From a bacterium (GTDB taxonomy: Bacteria > Lernaellota > Lernaellaia > JACKCT01), in NCBI GenBank assembly GCA_019912885.1, contig JAIOHV010000045.1:1-46161 (forward strand): a stretch of DNA of 46,161 nt, read 5' to 3'. The notes under the pieces were generated by a model, which did not search any database, was not told where the DNA came from, and was given only the letters and a program-made list of their open reading frames with translations. Positions 24,854-32,704 of this stretch are shown here, in pieces. Made by a program: the position numbers and the translations under genes. Each line of letters begins with the position of its first letter. Position 1 is the stretch's first letter.

Positions 24854-24867
24854 TTGACCTGGATCAA
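24854..24867. promoter_or_regulatory. FNR/DNR-type binding site candidate
   Basis: TTGAC-CTGG-ATCAA matches the CRP/FNR-family consensus TTGAT-N4-ATCAA at 9 of 10 positions. It sits between the Rrf2 palindrome and the Rrf2 gene, 65 bases upstream of the operon start, where an activator would act. FNR, DNR and NNR proteins sense low oxygen or NO. Confidence 0.55.
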
Positions 24868-24994
24868 GTGCGCGGCAAGATGGCGCCGCCGCAAGCCGGC
24901 AAGATCGCGTGAACCGTGGCGCATGCGGCAACGGTGTGCGAGATTGCTCGCATTCATCATCGCGAACCGTCTCGAAAATTTCGGGGAGAGGGAA

Positions 24995-25480
24995 ATGCTG
25001 CTGCCGCAAACAAGTCAGTACGCCTTGCGCGCGATGGCGTGCCTCGCCGCCCTGCCGCCGGGCGAATCCATCAACTCGCGGGATCTCGCGGAGGTGTCCG
25101 CCATCCCGCGACGCTTCCTGTCGAAGGTCATGCGTTCGCTTGTCGTCGCCGGCCTCGTGTCCGCGCGCAAGGGGCATCACGGCGGGTTTGTGCTGGCGCG
25201 CCCCACGAAGTCGATCAGTTTCACCGAGATCCTGGACGCGACGCACTTCACGATGGACCCGACGCACTGCGCTTTTGGATTCAAGGCCTGCGACGAAAAA
25301 AATCCGTGCCCGCTTCATCCCGCGTGGAAAGAGCTGAAAGAGATATACGGAGATTGGGCGGCAGGGACGACGCTTTCGAGCACGGTCCGAAAAAAGAAAC
25401 CCGCCCCGCGCGGAAAAGGCTCGTCGCGCCGCGTGAGCGGCGTCAGGACAAGCCGAGCGCGCCCAACGCCTTCTTCGTGA
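24995..25480 (+). CDS. Rrf2-family transcriptional regulator with Fe-S-type cysteines
   Basis: 161 residues; the ATG at 24995 is preceded by GGGGAGAGGGA. Winged-helix Rrf2 signature: Q-T-S-Q-Y-A-L-R-A-M at the start, R-D-L-A-E-V-S-A-I-P-R-R-F-L-S-K recognition region, and G-H-H-G-G-F-V-L-A-R in the wing. Cys92, Cys99 and Cys105 are spaced like the [Fe-S] ligands of NsrR/IscR/RsrR-type members, so redox or NO sensing is plausible. About 35 basic residues extend beyond the normal end. It is divergent from the heme-copper operon across a 206-base gap with a palindrome and an FNR-like site, which suggests it controls that operon and itself. Its 3' end overlaps the convergent ligD gene by 38 bases. 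Confidence 0.9.
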   Translation: MLLPQTSQYALRAMACLAALPPGESINSRDLAEVSAIPRRFLSKVMRSLVVAGLVSARKGHHGGFVLARPTKSISFTEILDATHFTMDPTHCAFGFKACDEKNPCPLHPAWKELKEIYGDWAAGTTLSSTVRKKKPAPRGKGSSRRVSGVRTSRARPTPSS

Positions 25481-28034
25481 TCGATTGCCGGATCGATTCG
25501 ATGCCCGCCCACGGGTCCGCGCGACGAAGCCGTTTGCCGATATCCGCCAGCGTGATCGCGTCGCCGCGAATGCCGTCTTCGACCTCGTCCCAGGTGACGG
25601 GGGCGGAGATCGGAGCGCCGGCACGCGCGCGCAAGGAGTAAGGCGCCACGGCGGTCTGGCCGCGCGCGTTGCGAAGGTAGTCGATGAAGATTTTCCCCTC
25701 GCGCTTTTTCTTGCTCATCGTCGCCACGTAGCGATCGGACTCGTTTTTCGCGACGCGCTCGGCGATCGCGCGCGCGAAGTCCTTGGCCTCGTCCCAGCCG
25801 CTTCGCCGCTCGATCGGCACGACGACGTGCAGCCCCTTGCCGCCGGACGTTTTCGCGAAACTCTTAAGCCCAAGATCCGCGAACACCTCGCGCAACATCA
25901 GGGCCGCGTGCGTCACCGCCTTCCATTCCACGTCGGGCGCGGGGTCGAGATCGAAGATCAACCGGTCCGGGCTCTCGATGCGATCCGCGCGGCAGCCCCA
26001 CGCGTGAAATTCCAGCACGCCGTATTGCACGAGCGACACCAGGCCGCGCGCATCCGCGACGACGAGATAATTTCCCGTGCCGTCCTTTTCGCGGATCGGC
26101 ACCACCTTCGTATGGGGCGGCGGATCGTCGCCGAAATGCTTCTGGAAAAACGTGCCGTCATCAACACCGGACGGAGCGCGCAGGAAAGTCAGCGGACGGT
26201 TCGCGAGATGCGCTAGCATCGCGGGCGCGACGCGTTCGTAATATTCCGCGATGGCGCGCTTGTTCAGGCCGGCGTCGGGATACACAACGCGATCCGGGTG
26301 CGTGATGCGTATGCCCGCGACGGTCGCGTCATTCGAGCCTTTCGATCGCTCGCGCGGCGGTGGGCGGTCCGATTTTGATGCGGCGGCGGCGATTCGCTCC
26401 GGTTCCTCGCGCACCACGTCGGCCGCGCTTTTATCCGCGCGAAGACCCTGATATGACGGATGGCGAAGGACGCCGTCCTTCGTCCACTCCGTGAACGCCA
26501 CCTCGGCGACGAGATTCGGCGTCACGAAATGCGCCCCCTTTTTGTCCGCGCGCGAAAGCTCGCCCGCGAACGGAGAGGTCTTGCGCTCGATATTCGACAG
26601 CGTCGAGGCGAGATTCTTCAGCGTCTTGTCGTCGAATCCCGTGCCGACGCGCCCGGCGTATACCAGATCGCCGCCGTCGTTGTGATAGCCGACGAGCAAG
26701 GCGCCGAAGCCCTGGCGCGATCCGCCGGGCTCGGTGAAACCGCCGATGACGAACTCCTGCCGGTGCGTGCACTTGACCTTCACCCACGTGCGCGTGCGCT
26801 TGCCCGCGGCGTAGGACGCATCGGCGCGCTTGCTGACGATGCCCTCCAGGCCAAGCCGGCACGCATTGTCGTACACGGCGCCGCCCTGTCCCTCGATGTG
26901 ACCTCCGAAACGCACGATCGCGTTTGAGTCTGATGGCGGCACGATCGCGGCGAGCGCGCGTTTGCGCTCGGAAAGCGGCGCGCCGGTGAGGTCGTATCCG
27001 TCAAGGTGGAGCGCGTCGAAAACAAAATACACGAGCCGCCCGGCATCGACGCCGGACAGCACGTTCTGCAGGGCCTGAAAGCTTGTGCGCCCGTCGGGGA
27101 GCAGCACGACGACCTCGCCGTCGAGCACCGCGTCCTTCACGTCGATGTCGGCAAGCGCATCCGCGATGGGCGAGAACTTTTTCGTCTGATCCTTGCCGCT
27201 GCGGCTGACGAGCCTCGCCTTGCCGCGCTCGATCCGCGCGATCGCGCGGTAGCCGTCGTATTTGATCTCGTGGATCCACCCGGCGCCCGCCGGCGCCTCG
27301 TCCACGAGCGTCGCGAGCTGCGGGCGCGCATCTTTCGGCATCGACGCCTTTTTCGCGCCCTTCATCCTCGAGAGGGCGGGGCGGGCGGACTTTTTCGCGC
27401 CGGAGGCGACGCGGGCTTTTTTCTTCGGCGCGATCGATTCGGGCCTGGCCTTCTCCTCGCCTTCCGGGCCCCAGACGCGATCGGCGTCGGCCGCGATTTC
27501 GGTCATGGAACGCCCGGTCGTTACGCTCGTGTCCGCGGATTTGAGGATGTCCTTTTTCGTCGCCGCCTCGTCGTTCTTTTTGATGAGCAGCCAGCCGTCT
27601 CCGTCGCCGCGTTTCATGCGGACGAGCGCGAACGCGCCGGCGAGGCGCTCGCCATCGAGACGGAATTTGAGATCGCCGTTTTTCAGGCCCTCGTCCGGAT
27701 CGTTCAGGGGCTCCCACGTGCCGCGATCCCACAGCATCACCGTGCCGCCGCCGTATTCCTTCTCGGGGATGACGCCCTCGAAATCGCCGTACTTGACGGG
27801 GTGATCCTCGACGCGCACCGCAAGGCGCTTCTCGCCCGGGTCAAGGCTCGGGCCTTTCGGGATTGCAAAGCTCAACAGCACGCCGTCGTGCTCGAGGCGA
27901 AAATCGAAATGCAGCCGCGAGGCGTCATGCTTCTGCACGACAAAAAGGCGCCCGGACCGGCTCGTTTGCACCTGCCCGCGCGGCTCGGAGGTTTTGCGGA
28001 AGTCGCGCTTTTTTTCGTATTCCCGAAGTTCCAT
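25443..28034 (-). CDS. ligD: ATP-dependent DNA ligase D with phosphoesterase, ligase and polymerase domains
   Basis: 863 residues with all three LigD modules in the order PE-LIG-POL. The phosphoesterase (about 1-165) keeps H36, H42, D44, R46, H78 and Y82, spaced as in the Pseudomonas enzyme. The ligase has its adenylated Lys258 in E-I-K-Y-D-G and the later motif H-L-D-G-Y-D. The primase-like polymerase (about 560-863) has D-L-D-P and the S-G-G-K-G-L-H-V-V-V-P block. A Lys/Ala/Pro-rich linker joins PE and LIG. Role: gap filling, 3' end cleanup and sealing in Ku-dependent non-homologous end joining. The ku gene lies just upstream on the same strand. Confidence 0.97.
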   Translation of the reverse strand: MELREYEKKRDFRKTSEPRGQVQTSRSGRLFVVQKHDASRLHFDFRLEHDGVLLSFAIPKGPSLDPGEKRLAVRVEDHPVKYGDFEGVIPEKEYGGGTVMLWDRGTWEPLNDPDEGLKNGDLKFRLDGERLAGAFALVRMKRGDGDGWLLIKKNDEAATKKDILKSADTSVTTGRSMTEIAADADRVWGPEGEEKARPESIAPKKKARVASGAKKSARPALSRMKGAKKASMPKDARPQLATLVDEAPAGAGWIHEIKYDGYRAIARIERGKARLVSRSGKDQTKKFSPIADALADIDVKDAVLDGEVVVLLPDGRTSFQALQNVLSGVDAGRLVYFVFDALHLDGYDLTGAPLSERKRALAAIVPPSDSNAIVRFGGHIEGQGGAVYDNACRLGLEGIVSKRADASYAAGKRTRTWVKVKCTHRQEFVIGGFTEPGGSRQGFGALLVGYHNDGGDLVYAGRVGTGFDDKTLKNLASTLSNIERKTSPFAGELSRADKKGAHFVTPNLVAEVAFTEWTKDGVLRHPSYQGLRADKSAADVVREEPERIAAAASKSDRPPPRERSKGSNDATVAGIRITHPDRVVYPDAGLNKRAIAEYYERVAPAMLAHLANRPLTFLRAPSGVDDGTFFQKHFGDDPPPHTKVVPIREKDGTGNYLVVADARGLVSLVQYGVLEFHAWGCRADRIESPDRLIFDLDPAPDVEWKAVTHAALMLREVFADLGLKSFAKTSGGKGLHVVVPIERRSGWDEAKDFARAIAERVAKNESDRYVATMSKKKREGKIFIDYLRNARGQTAVAPYSLRARAGAPISAPVTWDEVEDGIRGDAITLADIGKRLRRADPWAGIESIRQSITKKALGALGLS

Positions 28035-28073
28035 CCGACGTCGCCTTTCGGGAGGGGGATTCGTCGCGCCCCG

Positions 28074-28928
28074 CTACGGCGCCCGGCGCGCGCGCTGTGG
28101 CTGTTTTGGCGGCGGGCTTTTGGCCTTTTTCTTCTTCGCGGATTCCTTCACCGACTTGTTGAGCAGCTCCATCATGTCGATGACCTTGGCCCCCGGCGCC
28201 TCTTCCTTCTCCGCGATCGGCGGGGGAACCTTGCCGCCGGATTTGGCTTTCTTCTCGATCCACGCGACCAGCTTGTCGCGGTATTCGTCGTGGTACTTCT
28301 CCGGCTCCCAATCCGCGCTCATCGCGTCGACGAGCTTTTGCGCGAGGTCGATCTCCTTTTTCGTGATCTTCAGCGCTTCGAGCTTTTCGTGCGGCACGTC
28401 GTAGTCTTTCGGGTCGCGGATCTCCTCATGGAAACGCAGCAGCTCCAGCACAATCATGTCGCCTTCCACGCCCACGGCGGAAAGGTGCTGGCGCGTGCGG
28501 ATGACGACCTTCGCGATGCCCACCTTGCCCGAACGGCGGATCGCCTCGCGCAGGATCGCGTACGCCTTCTCGGCCTTCTTGCCCGGCACGAGGTAGTAGG
28601 GCTTGTCGAAATAGACGATCGGAATCGACTCGCGGTCGACGAAATCCTCGATCTCGATCGTCTGCGATGATTCCAGAGCCGCCCGCTTGAAATCCTCGTC
28701 GTCGAGCAGGACGTATTCGCCTTCCTCGTATTCGTACGCCTTGACGATGTCTTCCCAGGGCACTTCCTCGCCGGTTTCCGCGTTGACGCGCTCGTAACGC
28801 ACGCGCGCGCGGTTGCGCGAATCGACCATGTGAAACGACAGTTCCGAGCGCTCCTCGGCCGGAAAAAGCGCGACCGGAACGTTGACGAGCCCGAACGATA
28901 GGTGGCCCTTCCAGGTCGGTCTGGCCAT
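28074..28928 (-). CDS. ku: Ku DNA end-binding protein
   Basis: 284 residues. Typical bacterial Ku core: W-K-G-H-L-S-F-G-L-V-N-V-P-V at the start, Y-E-R-V-N-A-E-T-G-E-E-V, F-D-K-P-Y-Y-L-V-P, and the later L-L-R-F-H-E-E-I-R. A lysine- and proline-rich C-terminal tail (about 255-284) matches the basic extension of many bacterial Ku proteins that modulates DNA threading and LigD recruitment. It forms homodimers that ring DNA ends and recruit LigD, encoded 39 bases downstream. Confidence 0.97.
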   Translation of the reverse strand: MARPTWKGHLSFGLVNVPVALFPAEERSELSFHMVDSRNRARVRYERVNAETGEEVPWEDIVKAYEYEEGEYVLLDDEDFKRAALESSQTIEIEDFVDRESIPIVYFDKPYYLVPGKKAEKAYAILREAIRRSGKVGIAKVVIRTRQHLSAVGVEGDMIVLELLRFHEEIRDPKDYDVPHEKLEALKITKKEIDLAQKLVDAMSADWEPEKYHDEYRDKLVAWIEKKAKSGGKVPPPIAEKEEAPGAKVIDMMELLNKSVKESAKKKKAKSPPPKQPQRARRAP

Positions 28929-29013
28929 CGGAAAACCCCCTTGCGTCGCGGCGCAAATCGCCGTCCCCCAAACGACGCTCCCGCGCGTACATGATCCCGC
29001 CGCCGGGAACGCT

Positions 29014-29043
29014 CCGTCAAACGATTTGCGTGGTTTTCGTGGG
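29014..29043. repeat. Direct repeat copy A (30 bp)
   Basis: CCGTCAAACGATTTGCG followed by TTTTCGTGGG after a 3-base variable stretch. 28 of 30 bases match copy B at 32559-32588 in the same orientation. It lies in the 300-base gap between ku and the lipoprotein gene; the rest of that gap shows nothing I can name. Confidence 0.8.
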
Positions 29044-29228
29044 GTGAACGGCCCTTACGGAATCGGCGAGGAACCGAATTGCCGATCACGCGGGACATCG
29101 CGAGTCATTTCATTGAGATTGGAGATATGATTGACGGTTATGAGCTTCGCCGCATTCGCCGGCAATGTCTCGCTTGCTACTACGCGTACCGTAGGATCAT
29201 ATTCGCTTTACGAATCGGGGTGGGGTTT

Positions 29229-31772
29229 ATGCGCGTCGCCGGCAATTCCGTGCGATCCGATTCGCGGGGAAAAACCGCGAGCCGCTTCCCTGCGTTTTTC
29301 GCGCTCCTCCTTCTCCTCTCCCTCCCGCTTCTCCTCACGGTCCCCGGCTGCTCGTGCGGCGACGATGACGACTCGACCGGCGACGGGATCGCGGACGATG
29401 ATGCGGCCGATGATGACGATTCCGCGCCGGACGACGACACGAGGGATGACGACGATTCGGTTCCCGACGACGACGCGGACGACGATTCCGACGACGACGC
29501 CGACGATGACACGTTCGACGACGACAGCGCGGACGACGACACGGCTGCCCGCCCGTACGACGAAGACCTCGCGGAGAATTGCGTTGAGCTACCGGACGAT
29601 GTCGTCGATCTTGGCTTGACGGAGCTTTCGCCGTTTCAGCCGGGCTGTCCAGATTCGTTTGTCTCCGATGACGGCACGGAGATCTGCGTTATCACCAGCA
29701 GCGGCGTCCGGTACCTCGAAGGCGACGTTGTGGTCGATTCGCACGGTAGCGTCCACATCGTCGCGTCTTACGGCCGCGATCTGCGCGTCTATTCGCTGGC
29801 GGCGGACATCATCGCGACAGGGCAGGTGCGTCCGACGGACTGGACTTGGGAGCGCGTCGCGTTCATGTCCGCCTGGCCGCGCATGACGATCGACGAACAC
29901 GACGTTTTTCACATTGCGTACACCGACACCTGGAACCGCGAGGTTCGCTATGCGACGGGTGCGCCCGGCGATGCGTGGACGATCGAGGTCGTCGACGCGA
30001 TGGCTATTATTGGCCCTTATGTCGATATCGGTTACCGCAACACGCAAAACGCCATCGCGCTTCGCCCGGACGGTATACCCCACATGGCGTGGAGAAACGG
30101 GGATGAGGATTCGGTGCGTTACGGGCATCGTGTCGCCGGGACGTGGGAAACGGAAATCGTATTCGACGCGAACGACATCGGTATCGACGTCGGCTACGAA
30201 ACGGCCCTGGACGTCGCACCGGACGGCAGCGTTCACCTGGTGTCGGAGGTGGGCTATTCGGTTCCGTGGGCTTTCCCGGGCCTGATCTATGCGTCCAAGA
30301 CCGGCGACGCCGGCTTTATTTTTGAAAGCATCGGGGTCTTCTCGGGTTTTTTTCAGCCCGAAATCGCAGCGGAATCGGCCGGGCACGCCTACGTTTCCTA
30401 CCAGGGCGTCGGATTCCTGACGACGTTCGCGCCGCGCATCGCGGAAAAGGACGCGGGCACCTGGTCGTATTTCCTGATCGGCCCGCCTTTGGGGTACACC
30501 TATTACAATTCCGTAGGGTTTGACGCGCAGGGCGTCGCAACGGCGTTTTTTTCCTGGGGCGACGGCGTCAATACGTTCCGGCGCGCTCGGCAGGAAGGCG
30601 CGGCCTGGGTTGTCGATCCGGTTTACTCCCCCGATGGCGAAGGCTGGGTCACGCGAGCGAAATATTGCGCCAATTCTTACGTGACGGCGTCTTTGGTCTC
30701 CGACGAGAGGGCGTCCATGAACTGGGTGCATACGGACGGCATCAAGAGTGTTTCTTCGAGGATTTTCGACGGGAACGTTGACGACGAGGCATTCGATCTC
30801 GGCCCGGACGATTCCCTTCACCTGCTTTACTCTCGTGCGTGGAATTTCCGCGCCGGCTTGAGGTATGTGACGAATGTCGGGGGGCAATGGCGCCAGGAGT
30901 TTATTGCCGACCTGGAAATTGTATCACACGATGCCTATCCGGATATCGCGGTGGATTCCACCAATCGCCCGCATATCATTTTTTGGGATCAAACCAATCT
31001 CCTTCCTTACTACGCAAAACGTATCGGAGTTGACGACTGGTCGATCGAAATTACTTCGTACTACTCCGTAAAACTCGACTTGTTGAGCGACGATACGCCG
31101 GTCGCGCTGCAACCGGACGGATCGGGCATGCTTCAAATTGGGAGGCGTATCGGGGACGCCTGGACCGCCGAACCGATTTTTCCCGGAGTCACGTCGGGGG
31201 CGGATATGGTTATCGGACCCGATAATGATATACATATTGTCTACCGCCGCGACACGAGTTTCTATTATGCAACGGATCGCGATGGCGGCTGGACGGAGCA
31301 ACACATTCTCGATGTCGGAAACAACGATGGATACGCGACGATCGCACTGGATTCGCAGGGCTACGCTCATTCAGCGATTTATGACGCGAGTGGCCCCAAG
31401 CGATCTATATATTACGCAAACAATGTGGACGGCTCGTGGTCATCCGATTACCTCGAACCTTTGATCGGCAAGTCATCGTACGGCTATATTGCTCTCGATG
31501 CTAATGATGTTGTCTATATCTATACAGGGACGTTTTATAATACCATCCAACAAAATTGTGCGATACGTGTAGTTAGCGATGACCTTACGGCATGGAGTGT
31601 TGAGCCGCTTGACTGTGCTGCGAGCGGCTTCGGCGCCATTGCGATTGACACTCTTGGCCGGCACGTCGCGACGGGACGTACTCATGGACTAATATTTTAT
31701 AGAGTTCAACCACCCGTACGAAAATACGATGACCGAAGGGGGGCAATTCATGAAAAAGCACCGGGAATATAG
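29229..31772 (+). CDS. Asp-tethered lipoprotein with beta-propeller-like repeats, 3' end altered by element insertion
   Basis: 847 residues from the ATG at 29229. The type II signal peptide ends T-V-P-G-Cys41, then S-C-G and about 60 Asp-rich residues. The mature part is a series of repeats of 45-60 residues in the style A-x-x-P-D-G-x-P-H-x-A-W and D-S-Q-G-Y-A-H-S-A-I-Y-D, with recurring V-R-Y, I-Y-Y-A-N and W-x-x-E motifs, as in sialidase/BNR-like or other beta-propellers. A binding role at the cell surface is more likely than catalysis, as no active-site motif is evident. Codon use and GC content drop sharply after about 30,900. The stop codon TAG (31770-31772) lies inside the terminal repeat of the RAYT element, so the original C-terminus may be lost. 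Confidence 0.82.
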   Translation: MRVAGNSVRSDSRGKTASRFPAFFALLLLLSLPLLLTVPGCSCGDDDDSTGDGIADDDAADDDDSAPDDDTRDDDDSVPDDDADDDSDDDADDDTFDDDSADDDTAARPYDEDLAENCVELPDDVVDLGLTELSPFQPGCPDSFVSDDGTEICVITSSGVRYLEGDVVVDSHGSVHIVASYGRDLRVYSLAADIIATGQVRPTDWTWERVAFMSAWPRMTIDEHDVFHIAYTDTWNREVRYATGAPGDAWTIEVVDAMAIIGPYVDIGYRNTQNAIALRPDGIPHMAWRNGDEDSVRYGHRVAGTWETEIVFDANDIGIDVGYETALDVAPDGSVHLVSEVGYSVPWAFPGLIYASKTGDAGFIFESIGVFSGFFQPEIAAESAGHAYVSYQGVGFLTTFAPRIAEKDAGTWSYFLIGPPLGYTYYNSVGFDAQGVATAFFSWGDGVNTFRRARQEGAAWVVDPVYSPDGEGWVTRAKYCANSYVTASLVSDERASMNWVHTDGIKSVSSRIFDGNVDDEAFDLGPDDSLHLLYSRAWNFRAGLRYVTNVGGQWRQEFIADLEIVSHDAYPDIAVDSTNRPHIIFWDQTNLLPYYAKRIGVDDWSIEITSYYSVKLDLLSDDTPVALQPDGSGMLQIGRRIGDAWTAEPIFPGVTSGADMVIGPDNDIHIVYRRDTSFYYATDRDGGWTEQHILDVGNNDGYATIALDSQGYAHSAIYDASGPKRSIYYANNVDGSWSSDYLEPLIGKSSYGYIALDANDVVYIYTGTFYNTIQQNCAIRVVSDDLTAWSVEPLDCAASGFGAIAIDTLGRHVATGRTHGLIFYRVQPPVRKYDDRRGAIHEKAPGI

Positions 31773-31789
31773 GGGACAGTCACCTATTT
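31769..31789 (+). repeat. Left terminal inverted repeat of the RAYT element
   Basis: 21 bases identical to the reverse complement of 32502-32522. It contains the stop codon of the upstream lipoprotein (31770-31772) and the transposase stop (TAG, 31784-31786). Confidence 0.85.
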
Positions 31790-32461
31790 ATTGGGGCCGC
31801 CCTTCGGTCTTCCGACGGGCAGCGGGCGTAATCGTCGGTTGAGGGTGGATTCGATTTTGGAGAGAAGGGAATCGGACGCGAGGGGTCGTCCGGTGTGCGT
31901 GCTCAGGCGCATCTTCGCAATGAGTTCGGGGTCGTCGTGTTCGGTCAGCCACGCCTTCCAGTCGCTACCGGCGGATCGGCGCGCCCATTCGTCGAAGTCA
32001 AGCACGTGGCGCGGATCCTCGCCCTCGCAATGCGCGTTCGCGCTCGACCACGGATACGTCCACGGGACGCGCGTCATCTTCGCGCGGACGGGATTGCGTT
32101 CCACGTAACGCAGCGCCGCCCACGCGTGCGGGCGGTCGAGCGGGCACGAAAAAAAGCGGTTTTGCCAAATGTGGCCGGTTCGCCCATGCAGACGATTGAT
32201 CGTCATGGCGTAACGATAGTGCGTGCGGCCCATCGCTTTCGCCAGGCCGGCGGCGTTCTCGGGTATGACGATCAGGTGGACGTGGTTCGTCATCAGGCAG
32301 TAGCCCATGACCGCGACGCCGAAGCGCCGCGTCTCCGCGCGTAGCAGGTCGAGATAAATCTCGCGGTCGGCGTCCGTGAAAAAAACGTCCTGCCGGTTGT
32401 TGCCGCGCTGCGTGACGTGGTGCGGCAAGCCTTCGATGACGATGCGCGCGAGACGGGGCAT
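31784..32461 (-). CDS. REP-associated tyrosine transposase (RAYT, Y1_Tnp family)
   Basis: 225 residues. HUH endonuclease motif H60-V-H62 in M-T-N-H-V-H-L-I-V, the N-terminal M-P-R-L-A-R-I-V-I-E-G-L-P-H-H-V-T-Q-R-G-N-N-R signature, G-H-I-W-Q-N-R-F-F-S and L-R-Y-V-E-R-N-P-V-R-A are all hallmarks of IS200/IS605-like RAYT proteins, at the usual length. These single-strand transposases recognise hairpin-forming REP ends and use a catalytic tyrosine. The reading frame is intact, so the protein may be active. Its stop codon is part of the left terminal repeat. It is the only gene of the element. Confidence 0.95.
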   Translation of the reverse strand: MPRLARIVIEGLPHHVTQRGNNRQDVFFTDADREIYLDLLRAETRRFGVAVMGYCLMTNHVHLIVIPENAAGLAKAMGRTHYRYAMTINRLHGRTGHIWQNRFFSCPLDRPHAWAALRYVERNPVRAKMTRVPWTYPWSSANAHCEGEDPRHVLDFDEWARRSAGSDWKAWLTEHDDPELIAKMRLSTHTGRPLASDSLLSKIESTLNRRLRPLPVGRPKGGPNK

Positions 32462-32501
32462 GGCGCGATGCTGCGACGGATCGCAGGGAGGGTCAAGAAA
32501 A

Positions 32502-32522
32502 AAATAGGTGACTGTCCCCTAT
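32502..32522 (-). repeat. Right terminal inverted repeat of the RAYT element
   Basis: Perfect 21-base inverted match to 31769-31789, located 41 bases upstream of the transposase start codon, so it may overlap the transposase promoter. Confidence 0.85.
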
Positions 32523-32558
32523 TAGGGTCTCTTTTCGCTGACGGCGGCGCGCGGCGTG

Positions 32559-32588
32559 CCGTCAAACGATTTGCGCGATTTTCGTGGG
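32559..32588. repeat. Direct repeat copy B (30 bp)
   Basis: CCGTCAAACGATTTGCG, 3 bases, TTTTCGTGGG; same orientation as copy A at 29014-29043, differing at two positions. It lies 37 bases beyond the RAYT element. Confidence 0.8.
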
Positions 32589-32704
32589 CTTCTCGACGGC
32601 GACGGCTCATGGTTTGATGGGCGTCGACCCGATTCCCCTTGACGCCGCTACTGCTGCTGGGCAACGTAACCCCGCGAATTTGGCCAAATGCCCAGCGGAG
32701 ACGC

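Larger units (their letters stand above)
31769..32522. mobile_element. RAYT-type element with perfect 21-bp terminal inverted repeats
   Basis: A 754-bp unit bounded by perfect inverted repeats (ATAGGGGACAGTCACC plus TATTT, 21 bp) enclosing one Y1 transposase gene. Its left end supplies the stop of the upstream lipoprotein gene. The GGGGACAGTCACC ends are the kind often found around REP-associated tyrosine transposases. Confidence 0.8.

Noticed and set aside
25443-25480. 38-bp overlap of the Rrf2 and ligD genes as evidence of a frameshift
   Set aside because: The Rrf2 tail is simply a basic extension and ligD ends at its normal length; convergent overlaps of this size are unremarkable.
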